Source: Pseudomonas promysalinigenes
GTDB taxonomy: Bacteria > Pseudomonadota > Gammaproteobacteria > Pseudomonadales > Pseudomonadaceae
Assembly (NCBI RefSeq): GCF_014269025.2
Contig: NZ_CP077094.1
Coordinates: forward strand, 2,728,001-2,792,000
Direction: 5' to 3'
Length of the DNA: 64,000 bases
Each line of letters starts with the position of its first letter. Position 1 is the first letter of the stretch. Below are positions 1-7,405 of this stretch, in pieces. The position numbers and the translations under genes are program-made. The notes under the pieces were generated by a model, which saw nothing but the letters and a program-made list of their open reading frames with translations, had not been told where the DNA came from and did not search any database.

Positions 1-627
1 GCCGTCGTTCTTGGGCGACTTGATGAACTTGTCGGTGGCCGGCCAGTTGACGGTGTTGCCTTCACCCAAGTCCTTCTTGAAGTCGGCGTTGATGGCCGAC
101 AGGTGCTGGGTGAACACGGCGTTGGTACCGCTGGAATCGGCACGTACCACGACGGTGATAGGCAGGTCAGGCAGCTTCAGGTCTGGGTTGGCGGCAGCGA
201 TCTTGGCATCGTTCCATCGGGTGATCTTGCCCAGGAAGATGTTGGAGTACACATCCCGTGGCAGCTTCAGGCCCTTAGGGTTGCCCGGCAGGTTGTAGGC
301 CAGCACGATTTCACCGGCGGTCATTGGCAGCAACTGCACACCCTCGCCGACTTTGGCGATGTCTGCTTCGCTCATGGCCGAGTCGCTGGCGGCGAAGTCG
401 ACAGTCTTGTTCAGAAAGTCTTGAACCCCTGCCCCGCTACCTTTGGACTGGTAGTCAACGGTAACGCCAGCGGTATTCTTGCTGAAATCCTTGAACCAGG
501 TCAGGTAGATAGGCGCAGGGAAACTTGCACCAGAACCGGTCAAGCGAATGTTGTCTGCGGCAAAGGCCGAGGTGGCAGACAGAGAAACCGCAACGGCGAG
601 TACAGCAGACTTCATCAGGCGTATCAT
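1..627 (-). CDS. pstS: Phosphate ABC transporter substrate-binding protein PstS (3' part missing)
   Basis: This is the periplasmic phosphate-binding component of the PstSCAB importer. The 209 codons present start with a signal peptide (MIRLMKSAVLAVAVSLSATS, cleavage after AFA-A), followed by the mature start DNIRLTGSGASFPAPIY. The phosphate-loop residues of the family are visible (GSGASFPAP, SKGSGAGVQDF, DFAASDSAMS, RADSSGTNAVFTQ). The frame runs off the left edge, so roughly the last third is outside the window. I chose the ATG at 627 because GGAG lies about 10 bases upstream; the ATG at 615 has no ribosome binding site. A Pho-box candidate lies just upstream, which fits PhoB control. Confidence 0.93.
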   Translation of the reverse strand, partial: MIRLMKSAVLAVAVSLSATSAFAADNIRLTGSGASFPAPIYLTWFKDFSKNTAGVTVDYQSKGSGAGVQDFLNKTVDFAASDSAMSEADIAKVGEGVQLLPMTAGEIVLAYNLPGNPKGLKLPRDVYSNIFLGKITRWNDAKIAAANPDLKLPDLPITVVVRADSSGTNAVFTQHLSAINADFKKDLGEGNTVNWPATDKFIKSPKNDG

Positions 628-673
628 GGGAAAAGCGCTCCGTGTGATGGCCGACACACTTTGCAGCAGCTGT

Positions 674-691
674 GTTACAGCTTTGTGACTA
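674..691 (-). promoter_or_regulatory. Candidate Pho box upstream of pstS
   Basis: Read on the minus strand, the sequence is TAGTCAC-AAAG-CTGTAAC, two imperfect 7-base direct repeats separated by 4 bases. This is the spacing of the PhoB box (CTGTCAT-N4-CTGTCAT). It lies 47 bases upstream of the pstS start, a normal position. The first half-site is the weaker match. Confidence 0.55.
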
Positions 692-795
692 TTGAATGGC
701 AGCCACCCCATCTGCCCCTCTAAATCGCAGCCCTCAGTACGTTTTCAGCGCTTCGCTCGTAACTAGATATGACTGGCCCCTCCCCTACGTCCAGC

Positions 796-1287
796 TCAAA
801 GCACCATAAGCATCTCATGCCAAGCCATGCCGCCGTGCTCCGAAGGCGACGGCTGAACGTACTGGTAGCCCATCTTGCGGTACAGCGCCACATGCTGCTC
901 TTTGCACATCAGGTGAATGGTCTGTTTACCCTGGGCCTGCATGCGCGTGATGAATTCGCTCATCAGCTGTTTGGCGTAGCCTTTGCCCTGATGGGCAGGG
1001 TCCACCACGACTGACATGATCACCACATTAGGTGCCAGCGGGTCGTGGCCGACCAGGTCCTTGAACGCCTCATCGGACATCACAACCTGGTGGGCGCAGC
1101 CGCTGTTGATGAAGCCAATGATGCTCTGCTCGCCTTCAAGCAGCAGGAACCCCTGGGGGTACTGGCTGATGCGCGTGCGGATCTTCTCCAGTGTGGCTGC
1201 CTCGTCGCCCTCGTAGGCACCGATTTCGATCGCGTGGCAACGCTCGGCATCACTCAAGACGGGTTGGCGGAATGAGGTGGTGCTCAT
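796..1287 (-). CDS. GNAT family N-acetyltransferase
   Basis: This 163-residue protein has the single-domain GNAT fold. The acetyl-CoA pyrophosphate-binding motif A is clear (VVDPAHQGKGYAKQLM, about residues 95-110), preceded by the beta-4 strand NVVIMSVV. The C-terminal strand LYRKMGYQYVQPS is typical of motif B. The overall pattern resembles arylalkylamine or small-molecule N-acetyltransferases, but the substrate cannot be told from sequence. The gene stands alone, convergent to nothing close and divergent from the DJ-1 gene at 1477. The start is the ATG at 1287. Confidence 0.85.
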   Translation of the reverse strand: MSTTSFRQPVLSDAERCHAIEIGAYEGDEAATLEKIRTRISQYPQGFLLLEGEQSIIGFINSGCAHQVVMSDEAFKDLVGHDPLAPNVVIMSVVVDPAHQGKGYAKQLMSEFITRMQAQGKQTIHLMCKEQHVALYRKMGYQYVQPSPSEHGGMAWHEMLMVL

Positions 1288-1476
1288 GGGTAAAGGTTCC
1301 TGAATCAGATTTCGTTGCGCTAGGGTACTTCAACAGCGGCGAAAAACCCCGTGCTTTAACGCCCTGGGATGGCTTTACAACGACCGGCAGGGAACCCTAG
1401 CTGCGCTGTGGCCTCCCACCTTCATGCAGAGCCAACGACGCACTGCCCACCCCATAGATCTGGAGAACTGCCTCGC

Positions 1477-2166
1477 ATGAAAAAGATCCTGATGGTGCTC
1501 ACATCCCATGACCAGCTGGGTGATACCGGCAAGAAAACCGGCTTCTGGCTGGAAGAATTCGCCGCCCCCTACTACGTGTTCGTGGACGCTGGCGCCGACG
1601 TAACCCTGGCCTCTCCCAAAGGCGGCCAACCTCCGCTCGATCCAAAGAGCGATGAGCCGGACGCTCAAACCGACGCTACCCGGCGCTTCGCCACCGACAC
1701 CGATGGGCAGATGGCGCTGGCTGACACGGTGCCGTTGAGCGAGGTGGACCCTTACCACTTCGATGCGGTGTTTTACCCAGGCGGCCACGGGCCGCTTTGG
1801 GACTTGGCGCAAGACACCGACTCCAAGACGCTGCTCGAAGCCTTCTATGCGGCCAACAAGCCCATTGCCGCTGTATGCCATGCACCGGGCGTGCTCAAGC
1901 ATATCAAGGCACCCGATGGCCAACCGGTCGTCAAAGACAAGCAGGTAACCGGCTTTGCCAACAGCGAAGAGGCTGCCGTGGGGCTGACCGATGTGGTCCC
2001 GTTCCTTGTCGAAGACATGCTCAAAGCCAATGGTGGGCACTACTCCAAAGGCGCGGACTGGGCCAGTCACGTGGTCGAGGACGGGCATTTGATCACTGGT
2101 CAAAATCCGGCCTCATCGCAAGCGGCGGCAGAGGCGTTGCTCAAAAGGCTGGATGAGTCGGTGTGA
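1477..2166 (+). CDS. DJ-1/PfpI family protein (type 1 glutamine amidotransferase-like, Hsp31/glyoxalase III type)
   Basis: The 229-residue protein has the DJ-1/PfpI fold. It begins MKKILMVLTSHDQLGDTG and carries the nucleophile elbow AVCHAPG with the conserved cysteine, and the upstream glutamate in FWLEEFAAPYY. The pattern TGFWLEE...YYVF...ASPKGG is that of the HchA/YhbO side of the family, with deglycase, chaperone or glyoxalase III activity reported for relatives. The reading frame stays open further upstream, but the ATG at 1477 follows TGGAGAACTG and gives the normal family N-terminus. It ends 9 bases before a strong hairpin. Confidence 0.85.
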   Translation: MKKILMVLTSHDQLGDTGKKTGFWLEEFAAPYYVFVDAGADVTLASPKGGQPPLDPKSDEPDAQTDATRRFATDTDGQMALADTVPLSEVDPYHFDAVFYPGGHGPLWDLAQDTDSKTLLEAFYAANKPIAAVCHAPGVLKHIKAPDGQPVVKDKQVTGFANSEEAAVGLTDVVPFLVEDMLKANGGHYSKGADWASHVVEDGHLITGQNPASSQAAAEALLKRLDESV

Positions 2167-2174
2167 GCTAAACA

Positions 2175-2199
2175 GATGCGCCGCCTTGCGCGGCGCATC
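2175..2199. terminator. Bidirectional terminator hairpin
   Basis: A perfect 10-base stem (GATGCGCCGC / GCGGCGCATC) with a 5-base loop lies between the convergent DJ-1 gene and the small gene at 2219-2443. There is no clear T tract on either side, so it may act as a strong hairpin or processing site. Confidence 0.7.
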
Positions 2200-2218
2200 G
2201 CGATGCAACACTGCAGGA

Positions 2219-2443
2219 TCATTTGCCGGTCTTGCTTTCCACCTCCGCAAGGCGTTCCTTGATCTTGTGCGTCAGCTCTTCCTGTTCTTTGATCGAGGTG
2301 GGGGTGATGACCTTGTCCACTACCTCGGTATCGGCGTCAGGGGTTTCCAGCACTGGGTCCGGGGCAGCTTCGCCACGCTGGGCCTGCTCTGAAGAAATGG
2401 GCCGTGGGACTTTGTCACCCGTGTTGCCGTCGCTGTGTTTCAT
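2219..2443 (-). CDS. Small hydrophilic hypothetical protein
   Basis: A 74-residue, highly charged protein with no cysteine, signal peptide or membrane segment. It has an acidic, proline-containing first half and a likely helical, coiled-coil-like end (IKEQEELTHKIKERLAEVES). I do not recognise a family. The coding bias and the terminator immediately downstream support a real gene. It lies among other small, hydrophilic stress-type genes. Confidence 0.6.
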   Translation of the reverse strand: MKHSDGNTGDKVPRPISSEQAQRGEAAPDPVLETPDADTEVVDKVITPTSIKEQEELTHKIKERLAEVESKTGK

Positions 2444-2640
2444 AGAGTTGCCTCATTTCTGTGATGTCTTTCCAGAAGAGTGCAGCAGCGGCGGAAAGTT
2501 TGATCCACTTGCGTAGGGACTCACCCTCAAACACCGCTGCCACGGCTGAAGGGCAAGATTCAAAGGCCCGTCCGTCGGACCCTTCGCACGGTGATCTCTG
2601 GCGCCGGCCAAACATGAGGTGAACCTTCGAGGATCCGATC

Positions 2641-2961
2641 ATGAATCTTTTCAACTCGCCTTCCCTGCTGCTAACGCTGTGCATGGCTGTCAACGCGCCA
2701 CTGGCGCTTGCCGCGACCGATGCTGGCGACCAGCGTGTACCCACTCAGGAAACCGCCCCCACCAGTGATCACAGCAATCACCAAGGCGCAACCGGCGCAG
2801 GAACGCCGGCTGACAGCATGGGCACGGGTGATGGCGGTACCGATGACAACGGCACCGATAACACCGGAGGTGACGGCACCGACGACGGCGCAGGCTCTGC
2901 TGCTGGCGGCACTGGCAGCTCCGGCGCTGGCACGGGCTCACGCAGTGGCTCAGGCAGCTAG
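2641..2961 (+). CDS. Secreted Gly/Thr/Asp-rich low-complexity protein
   Basis: A 106-residue protein with an N-terminal signal peptide (about residues 1-25, LLLTLCMAVNAPLALA-ATD). The mature part is low-complexity, rich in glycine, threonine, aspartate and serine (repeated GTDD/GTDN/GTG units from about residue 50). This predicts an intrinsically disordered periplasmic or extracellular protein. Function is unknown. The ATG at 2641 follows a GAGGATCC-type purine-rich stretch. It precedes the small basic protein at 3006 by 44 bases in the same direction. Confidence 0.65.
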   Translation: MNLFNSPSLLLTLCMAVNAPLALAATDAGDQRVPTQETAPTSDHSNHQGATGAGTPADSMGTGDGGTDDNGTDNTGGDGTDDGAGSAAGGTGSSGAGTGSRSGSGS

Positions 2962-3005
2962 CCCGACGCAACATCGCGTACTCACCGCTTACAGGAGTCG
3001 ATGTC

Positions 3006-3386
3006 ATGCCACGTGGCGACAAATCCAAATATACCGAAAAGCAAAAGCGCAAAGCCGAACAGATCGAACAGAGCTATGAGCAACGCGGCGTACCCGAGCA
3101 CGAGGCGCAGGCGCGTGCCTGGGCCACCGTGAACAAGCAATCTGGCGGCGGCGAGAAAGCAGGCGGTTCGGGCCGCACGACCTCGCCTGGCGAGAAGAAG
3201 TCTGCCCGTTCCGACTCGGCCAAGCGCGCGGCAAAAACGCGTGAGGGGCACCCCCGAACGTCAACCACCTCGCTGCAGACTCAGACCAAGGAAAGCCTGC
3301 TCAAGGAGGCCCGCAGCAAAGATATCAAAGGCCGCTCCAGCATGAACAAGGCGCAATTGGTCGAGGCGCTGCGCAAGTTCGGCTGA
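3006..3386 (+). CDS. Small basic protein with C-terminal Rho-N/SAP-like motif ('plasmid stabilization protein' type)
   Basis: A 126-residue, very basic, hydrophilic protein. The N-terminal half (PRGDKSKYTEKQKRKAEQIE, then a YEQRGVPEHEAQARAWATV helix) is the conserved part of small Pseudomonas proteins often labelled plasmid stabilization protein. The middle is a Gly/Ser/Lys linker. The C-terminal 35 residues (ESLLKEARSKDIKGRSSMNK, then AQLVEALRKFG) look like a Rho N-terminal or SAP-like helix-extended-helix, a fold often used to bind nucleic acid. The start follows AGGAG by about 9 bases. Plasmid maintenance is not implied by this chromosomal context. Confidence 0.75.
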   Translation: MPRGDKSKYTEKQKRKAEQIEQSYEQRGVPEHEAQARAWATVNKQSGGGEKAGGSGRTTSPGEKKSARSDSAKRAAKTREGHPRTSTTSLQTQTKESLLKEARSKDIKGRSSMNKAQLVEALRKFG

Positions 3387-3408
3387 CGAGCAATACACTC
3401 AAGCCAAT

Positions 3409-3993
3409 TCAGTGACCGTGTGATTTTCCGTGCTGCCACTGGGTCATGGCTTTGCCGGTCACCGGGTCCAGCGCTGGGTCCGGGACCGCAGCGATGCGCG
3501 CCAGGGCCTGATGATGCAAGGATGGGTCAGGACGTTGCGTGTCGTAAGCCTCCTGCCCCTGCGGGTACGCGCCCACCACCACAAAGTCATCGCATGAGGC
3601 GATGCAGCAGTGCCCCGTACCCGCAGGTAGCACCACCACATCCCCTGCTTCAAGGTTCAACGTCTGCCCTGTCGGGCCACCCAATATGACACGTGCATGG
3701 CCGCTGACTACACCCAATGCTTCATGGGCGTTGGGATGGAAATGGTGGTAATCGAAAATCCCGTCGCGCCAGAGTGGCGTCCACTGGTGAGCTGCGAATA
3801 GTGCTTCGAATGCGCAGGCCAGCTCAGGTGCAGCCACTGCACCCAGCCGATAAAGCAACACCGGATAACGGCTGTTGGGCGTGGAACCGTCATCTTCAAA
3901 GAACAAGGTCTGCGCAGCGATGGTGTGATGGTCGAACCTGAACATCGGACTGTACTCGCAAGCATGGGCATTTGCCCTGTGAGCATCGTTCAA
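3409..3993 (-). CDS. Cupin domain protein (YjlB-like)
   Basis: The protein carries one cupin domain with motif 1 in DYHHFHPNAHEALGVVSGHA and motif 2 in EAGDVVVLPAGTGH. These supply the histidines and glutamate of a typical metal site (HxH...E...H). The order and length resemble Bacillus YjlB, whose function is unknown. The longest frame starts with TTG at 3993, which has GGAG 4-5 bases upstream and gives 194 residues. The ATG at 3945 gives a 178-residue protein starting MFRFDHHT, which looks like the natural domain start. The choice is uncertain. It is divergent from the TPP enzyme at 4094. Confidence 0.75.
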   Translation of the reverse strand: MNDAHRANAHACEYSPMFRFDHHTIAAQTLFFEDDGSTPNSRYPVLLYRLGAVAAPELACAFEALFAAHQWTPLWRDGIFDYHHFHPNAHEALGVVSGHARVILGGPTGQTLNLEAGDVVVLPAGTGHCCIASCDDFVVVGAYPQGQEAYDTQRPDPSLHHQALARIAAVPDPALDPVTGKAMTQWQHGKSHGH

Positions 3994-4093
3994 CCACTCC
4001 GGTTCCAGTTAGCCGACCAATGCGATACCCAGTGAAACTTTCCTCTAGCCGGCCAAGTCCAGACCCCTATTGACCAAAGACCAGGAGAGGACA

Positions 4094-5881
4094 ATGACGG
4101 GCACTGTAGGCGACTTTCTGGTGGACCGCCTGTATGAGTGGGGCGTGCGGCGTATCTTTGGTTACCCGGGTGATGGCATCAATGGCGTATTCGGAGCGCT
4201 GAACCGCGCCCATGGCAAGATCGAATTCATTCAGGCCCGGCACGAGGAAATGGCCGCTTTCATGGCCAGCGCACACGCCAAGTTCACCGGTGAACTTGGC
4301 GTGTGCATCGCCACCTCCGGCCCGGGCGCCTCGCATTTGCTCACAGGCTTGTACGATGCACGTATGGACCACCAGCCAGTGCTGGCCATCGTGGGCCAGC
4401 AAGCGCGGGCTGCATTGGGTGGGCACTATCAGCAAGAGCTGGACCTGGTTTCGATGTTCAAGGATGTGGCCGGGGCTTACGTGCAGCAGGCATCCACACC
4501 TGAGCAAGTGCGTCACCTGCTCGACCGCGCCGTGCGAACCGCAGTTGGCGAACGCCGCGTCACCACGATCATCCTGCCCAACGACCTTCAGGACCTGCCC
4601 TACCACGAGCCTCCCAGGGCCCATGGCACCGTCCATTCGGGCGTTGGCTACAGCCGGCCGAAGGTGGTGCCATTCGACCACGACCTGCAACGTGCAGCCG
4701 AGGTACTCAACGCCGGGCGCAAGGTGGCGATTTTGGTAGGCGCAGGCGCCCTGAACGCTAGCGAACAGGTGGCGGCGGTGGCCGAAGTACTGGGGGCAGG
4801 CGTTGCCAAGGCATTGCTCGGCAAGGCGGTACTGCCTGACGAACTGCCATGGGTTACCGGATCCATTGGCCTGCTCGGCACCGAGGCCAGCTATAAGCTG
4901 ATGAACGAATGCGACACCCTGCTGATGATTGGCTCGGGTTTCCCCTACGCCGAGTTTCTGCCCAAGGAAGGCCAGGCACGTGGCGTGCAGATCGACCTGC
5001 AACCAGACATGCTCAGCTTGCGCTACCCCATGGAGGTGAACCTGGTGGGCGACGCTTCGCAAACGCTGCAAGCGTTGTTGCCATTGCTGGAACACAAAAC
5101 CGACCGACGCTGGCGCGACAAGGTCGAACACTGGCGCGCGCAGTGGGACAAGACCTTGGCCAAGCGCGCGCTGGTCAAAGCTGAGCCGATCAACCCGCAA
5201 AGGGTGGTGTATGAGCTTTCGCCGCGCTTGCCCGACCACGCAATCATCAGCAGTGACTCTGGCTCTTGCGCCAACTGGTTCGCCCGCGACCTGCAGATCC
5301 GTCAGGGCATGCAATGCTCGCTGTCCGGTGGCCTGGCGAGCATGGGTGCAGCGGTACCCTATGCCATCGCAGCCAAGTTCGCCCACCCGCAGCGCGCCGT
5401 GGTGGCATTGGTCGGCGATGGCGCCATGCAGATGAACAACCTGGCCGAGTTGATCACCGTCGCCAAGTACTGGCAACAGTGGGAGAACCCCCAGTGGATC
5501 TGCGCGGTCTTCAACAACGAGGACCTCAACCAAGTGACTTGGGAGCAGCGCGTGATGGAGGGCGATCCGAAGTTCGAGGCTTCGCAATCGATCCCGGACG
5601 TGCCTTATCACCTCTTCGCGATCTCCATCGGCCTGGAAGGGATTTACGTCGAGCGTGAAGAAGATGTTGCCCAGGCTTGGGAGCGGGCTCTGGCAGCTGA
5701 CCGCCCGGTGCTGATCGAATTCAAGACCGACCCCAACGTGCCGCCGCTACCGCCGCACATCACGCTGGAACAAGCCAAGAAGCTCACCGGCACGTTGCTC
5801 AAAGGTGACCCGAACCAGGCCGGAATGATCGTGCAGACCGCCAAACAAGTGCTCAGCGCTGTGCTACCCACCAAGCAATGA
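4094..5881 (+). CDS. Thiamine pyrophosphate-dependent enzyme of the pyruvate oxidase/acetolactate synthase family
   Basis: A 595-residue protein with the three-domain layout of PoxB-type enzymes. The N-terminal PYR domain includes the activating glutamate (FIQARHEEMAAFMA). The central domain lies at about residues 190-330, and the C-terminal PP domain carries the TPP/Mg motif (VGDGAMQMNNLAEL...FNNEDLNQ). It is annotated in relatives as a TPP-requiring protein or pyruvate oxidase; the real substrate is unknown. An upstream in-frame TTG exists, but the ATG at 4094 has a strong ribosome binding site (AGGAGAGG). It runs directly into the molybdenum hydroxylase genes with a 19-base gap, suggesting one operon. 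Confidence 0.85.
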   Translation: MTGTVGDFLVDRLYEWGVRRIFGYPGDGINGVFGALNRAHGKIEFIQARHEEMAAFMASAHAKFTGELGVCIATSGPGASHLLTGLYDARMDHQPVLAIVGQQARAALGGHYQQELDLVSMFKDVAGAYVQQASTPEQVRHLLDRAVRTAVGERRVTTIILPNDLQDLPYHEPPRAHGTVHSGVGYSRPKVVPFDHDLQRAAEVLNAGRKVAILVGAGALNASEQVAAVAEVLGAGVAKALLGKAVLPDELPWVTGSIGLLGTEASYKLMNECDTLLMIGSGFPYAEFLPKEGQARGVQIDLQPDMLSLRYPMEVNLVGDASQTLQALLPLLEHKTDRRWRDKVEHWRAQWDKTLAKRALVKAEPINPQRVVYELSPRLPDHAIISSDSGSCANWFARDLQIRQGMQCSLSGGLASMGAAVPYAIAAKFAHPQRAVVALVGDGAMQMNNLAELITVAKYWQQWENPQWICAVFNNEDLNQVTWEQRVMEGDPKFEASQSIPDVPYHLFAISIGLEGIYVEREEDVAQAWERALAADRPVLIEFKTDPNVPPLPPHITLEQAKKLTGTLLKGDPNQAGMIVQTAKQVLSAVLPTKQ

Positions 5882-5900
5882 CCAACCGTGAGGAATTCCC

Positions 5901-6407
5901 ATGCCTGCAATAACGACAGAGGGTGCCACGAAGCACCCCATCAAGCTCACGCTCAACGGCGAGCCCCTTTCGCTGCAGGTATCGCCCTGGACCACATTGC
6001 TTGACCTGCTGCGCGACCAGCTTGACCTGGTCGGCACCAAGAAAGGTTGTGACCACGGCCAATGCGGTGCCTGTACGGTGCTGCGCGATGGCCGTCGGAT
6101 CAACGCCTGCCTAACCCTGGCGGTGATGTGTGAAGGTGCCGAGCTGGTAACCATCGAAGGGCTTGCCACTGGCGATCAGTTGCACCCTATGCAAAGCGCG
6201 TTCATCCGTCAGGATGCTTTCCAGTGCGGCTATTGCACCCCTGGGCAGATCTGCTCGGCGGTAGGCCTGGCCAACGAAGGGCGCATCGATGGCCGCGATG
6301 CCATTCGCGAACGCATGAGCGGAAACCTGTGCCGCTGCGGCGCCTACAGCAACATTGTCGCTGCCGTGGAAGAAGCCCTGCCGCTGATGCAGGAGGATCG
6401 CCAATGA
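5901..6407 (+). CDS. Aldehyde/xanthine oxidase-type molybdenum hydroxylase, 2Fe-2S subunit (PaoA/YagT-like)
   Basis: A 168-residue subunit binding two 2Fe-2S clusters. The plant-ferredoxin-type cluster is in KKGCDHGQCGACTV...NAC. The helical second cluster is in FQCGYCTPGQICSA and GNLCRCGAY. Unlike E. coli PaoA there is no twin-arginine leader, so a cytoplasmic location is inferred. It is the first of three overlapping subunit genes: its TGA overlaps the next ATG by 4 bases (ATGA), indicating translational coupling. Confidence 0.92.
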   Translation: MPAITTEGATKHPIKLTLNGEPLSLQVSPWTTLLDLLRDQLDLVGTKKGCDHGQCGACTVLRDGRRINACLTLAVMCEGAELVTIEGLATGDQLHPMQSAFIRQDAFQCGYCTPGQICSAVGLANEGRIDGRDAIRERMSGNLCRCGAYSNIVAAVEEALPLMQEDRQ

Positions 6408-7405
6408 CTCCGTTCAGCTATCACAAGCCCGCCTCCATAGGCGAGGCCATTCAACTGGCCGACTTGTCGTCGCGCTTCATCGCAGGCGGTACCAACCTGC
6501 TCGACCTGATGAAAGAGAACGTGACGCGCCCCGAGCGGCTGATCGACATCACCGGGCTACCGCTTGGGGGCGTGGAAGCGACCGCCAGCGGCGGCGTGCG
6601 CATCGGGGCACTGGTGAGCAATGCCGACCTCGCCTGGCATCCGCTGGTCGAACAAGCTTACCCCCTGTTGTCCCAAGCCATCCTTGCCGGCGCCTCACCG
6701 CAGTTGCGCAATATGGCGAGCACCGGCGGCAACCTGCTGCAACGCACCCGCTGCTACTACTTCTACGACACTGGCACGCCATGCAACAAACGCGAGCCTG
6801 GCACGGGTTGCCCGGCACGCTCGGGCCTCAACCGCAGCCACGCCATCCTAGGTGCCAGCGACGCCTGCGTGGCTACCCATCCCTCGGACATGTGCGTCGC
6901 ACTGGCAGCCTTGGAAGCCGTGGTGCATGTGCAGGGCCCTGGCGGTGAGCGGCAGATCCCGATGGGCGAGTTTCACCGCCTACCCGGTAACATGCCGGAG
7001 CGCGACAACCAGCTTGGCGATGATGAACTGATTACCGCCATCGAGTTGCCGGCCCCCTCGTTCACCGCACATAGCCGCTATCTGAAAATACGCGACCGCG
7101 CATCGTACGCCTTCGCTCTGGTTTCAGTAGCCGCTGCCTTGCAGATCGAAGATGGAATCATCAAACAAGCCCGCGTGGCGCTGGGGGGTGTGGCACACAA
7201 ACCATGGCGCGTGACCGCCGCAGAGCAGGTATTGCACGGCCAGGCCCCGGACGAAACAGTGTTCGGCCAGGCTGCCGACTTGCTCCTCAAAGATGCCAAG
7301 CCCCTGCCGCACAACGGCTTCAAGGTGCAACTGGCGCACCGCGCTGTGGTTCGCGCCCTCAGTGAGGCTGCGTATGGCCAGACCAACACAGGAGCTTCGG
7401 CATGA
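6404..7405 (+). CDS. Molybdenum hydroxylase FAD-binding subunit (PaoB/YagS-like)
   Basis: A 333-residue FAD subunit of the CoxM/PaoB family. The FAD-binding loop is FIAGGTNLLDLMKENV and the second motif is NMASTGGNLLQRTRCYY. A cysteine-rich insertion follows (RCYYFYDTGTPCNKREPGTG plus C). It matches the insertion that carries an extra 4Fe-4S cluster in E. coli PaoB, so the same is inferred here. It overlaps both neighbours by 4 bases (ATGA), so the three subunits are made together. Confidence 0.92.
   Translation: MTPFSYHKPASIGEAIQLADLSSRFIAGGTNLLDLMKENVTRPERLIDITGLPLGGVEATASGGVRIGALVSNADLAWHPLVEQAYPLLSQAILAGASPQLRNMASTGGNLLQRTRCYYFYDTGTPCNKREPGTGCPARSGLNRSHAILGASDACVATHPSDMCVALAALEAVVHVQGPGGERQIPMGEFHRLPGNMPERDNQLGDDELITAIELPAPSFTAHSRYLKIRDRASYAFALVSVAAALQIEDGIIKQARVALGGVAHKPWRVTAAEQVLHGQAPDETVFGQAADLLLKDAKPLPHNGFKVQLAHRAVVRALSEAAYGQTNTGASA

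Noticed and set aside
2415..2744. Minus-strand frame of 109 codons around the small secreted protein gene
   Set aside because: It covers the promoter and signal-peptide region of the 2,641 gene and overlaps the 2,219-2,443 gene; no protein-like features or ribosome binding site.
3006..3386. Plasmid or mobile-element marker because of the 'plasmid stabilization' family name
   Set aside because: The family is common on Pseudomonas chromosomes, and there are no integrase, transposase, replication or attachment-site sequences nearby.
4067..5611. Long minus-strand open frame (514 codons) opposite the TPP enzyme
   Set aside because: It is an antisense shadow in high-GC DNA: the plus-strand frame has clear TPP-enzyme motifs throughout, and the antisense translation shows no domain and an unusual His/Gln/Val-rich composition.
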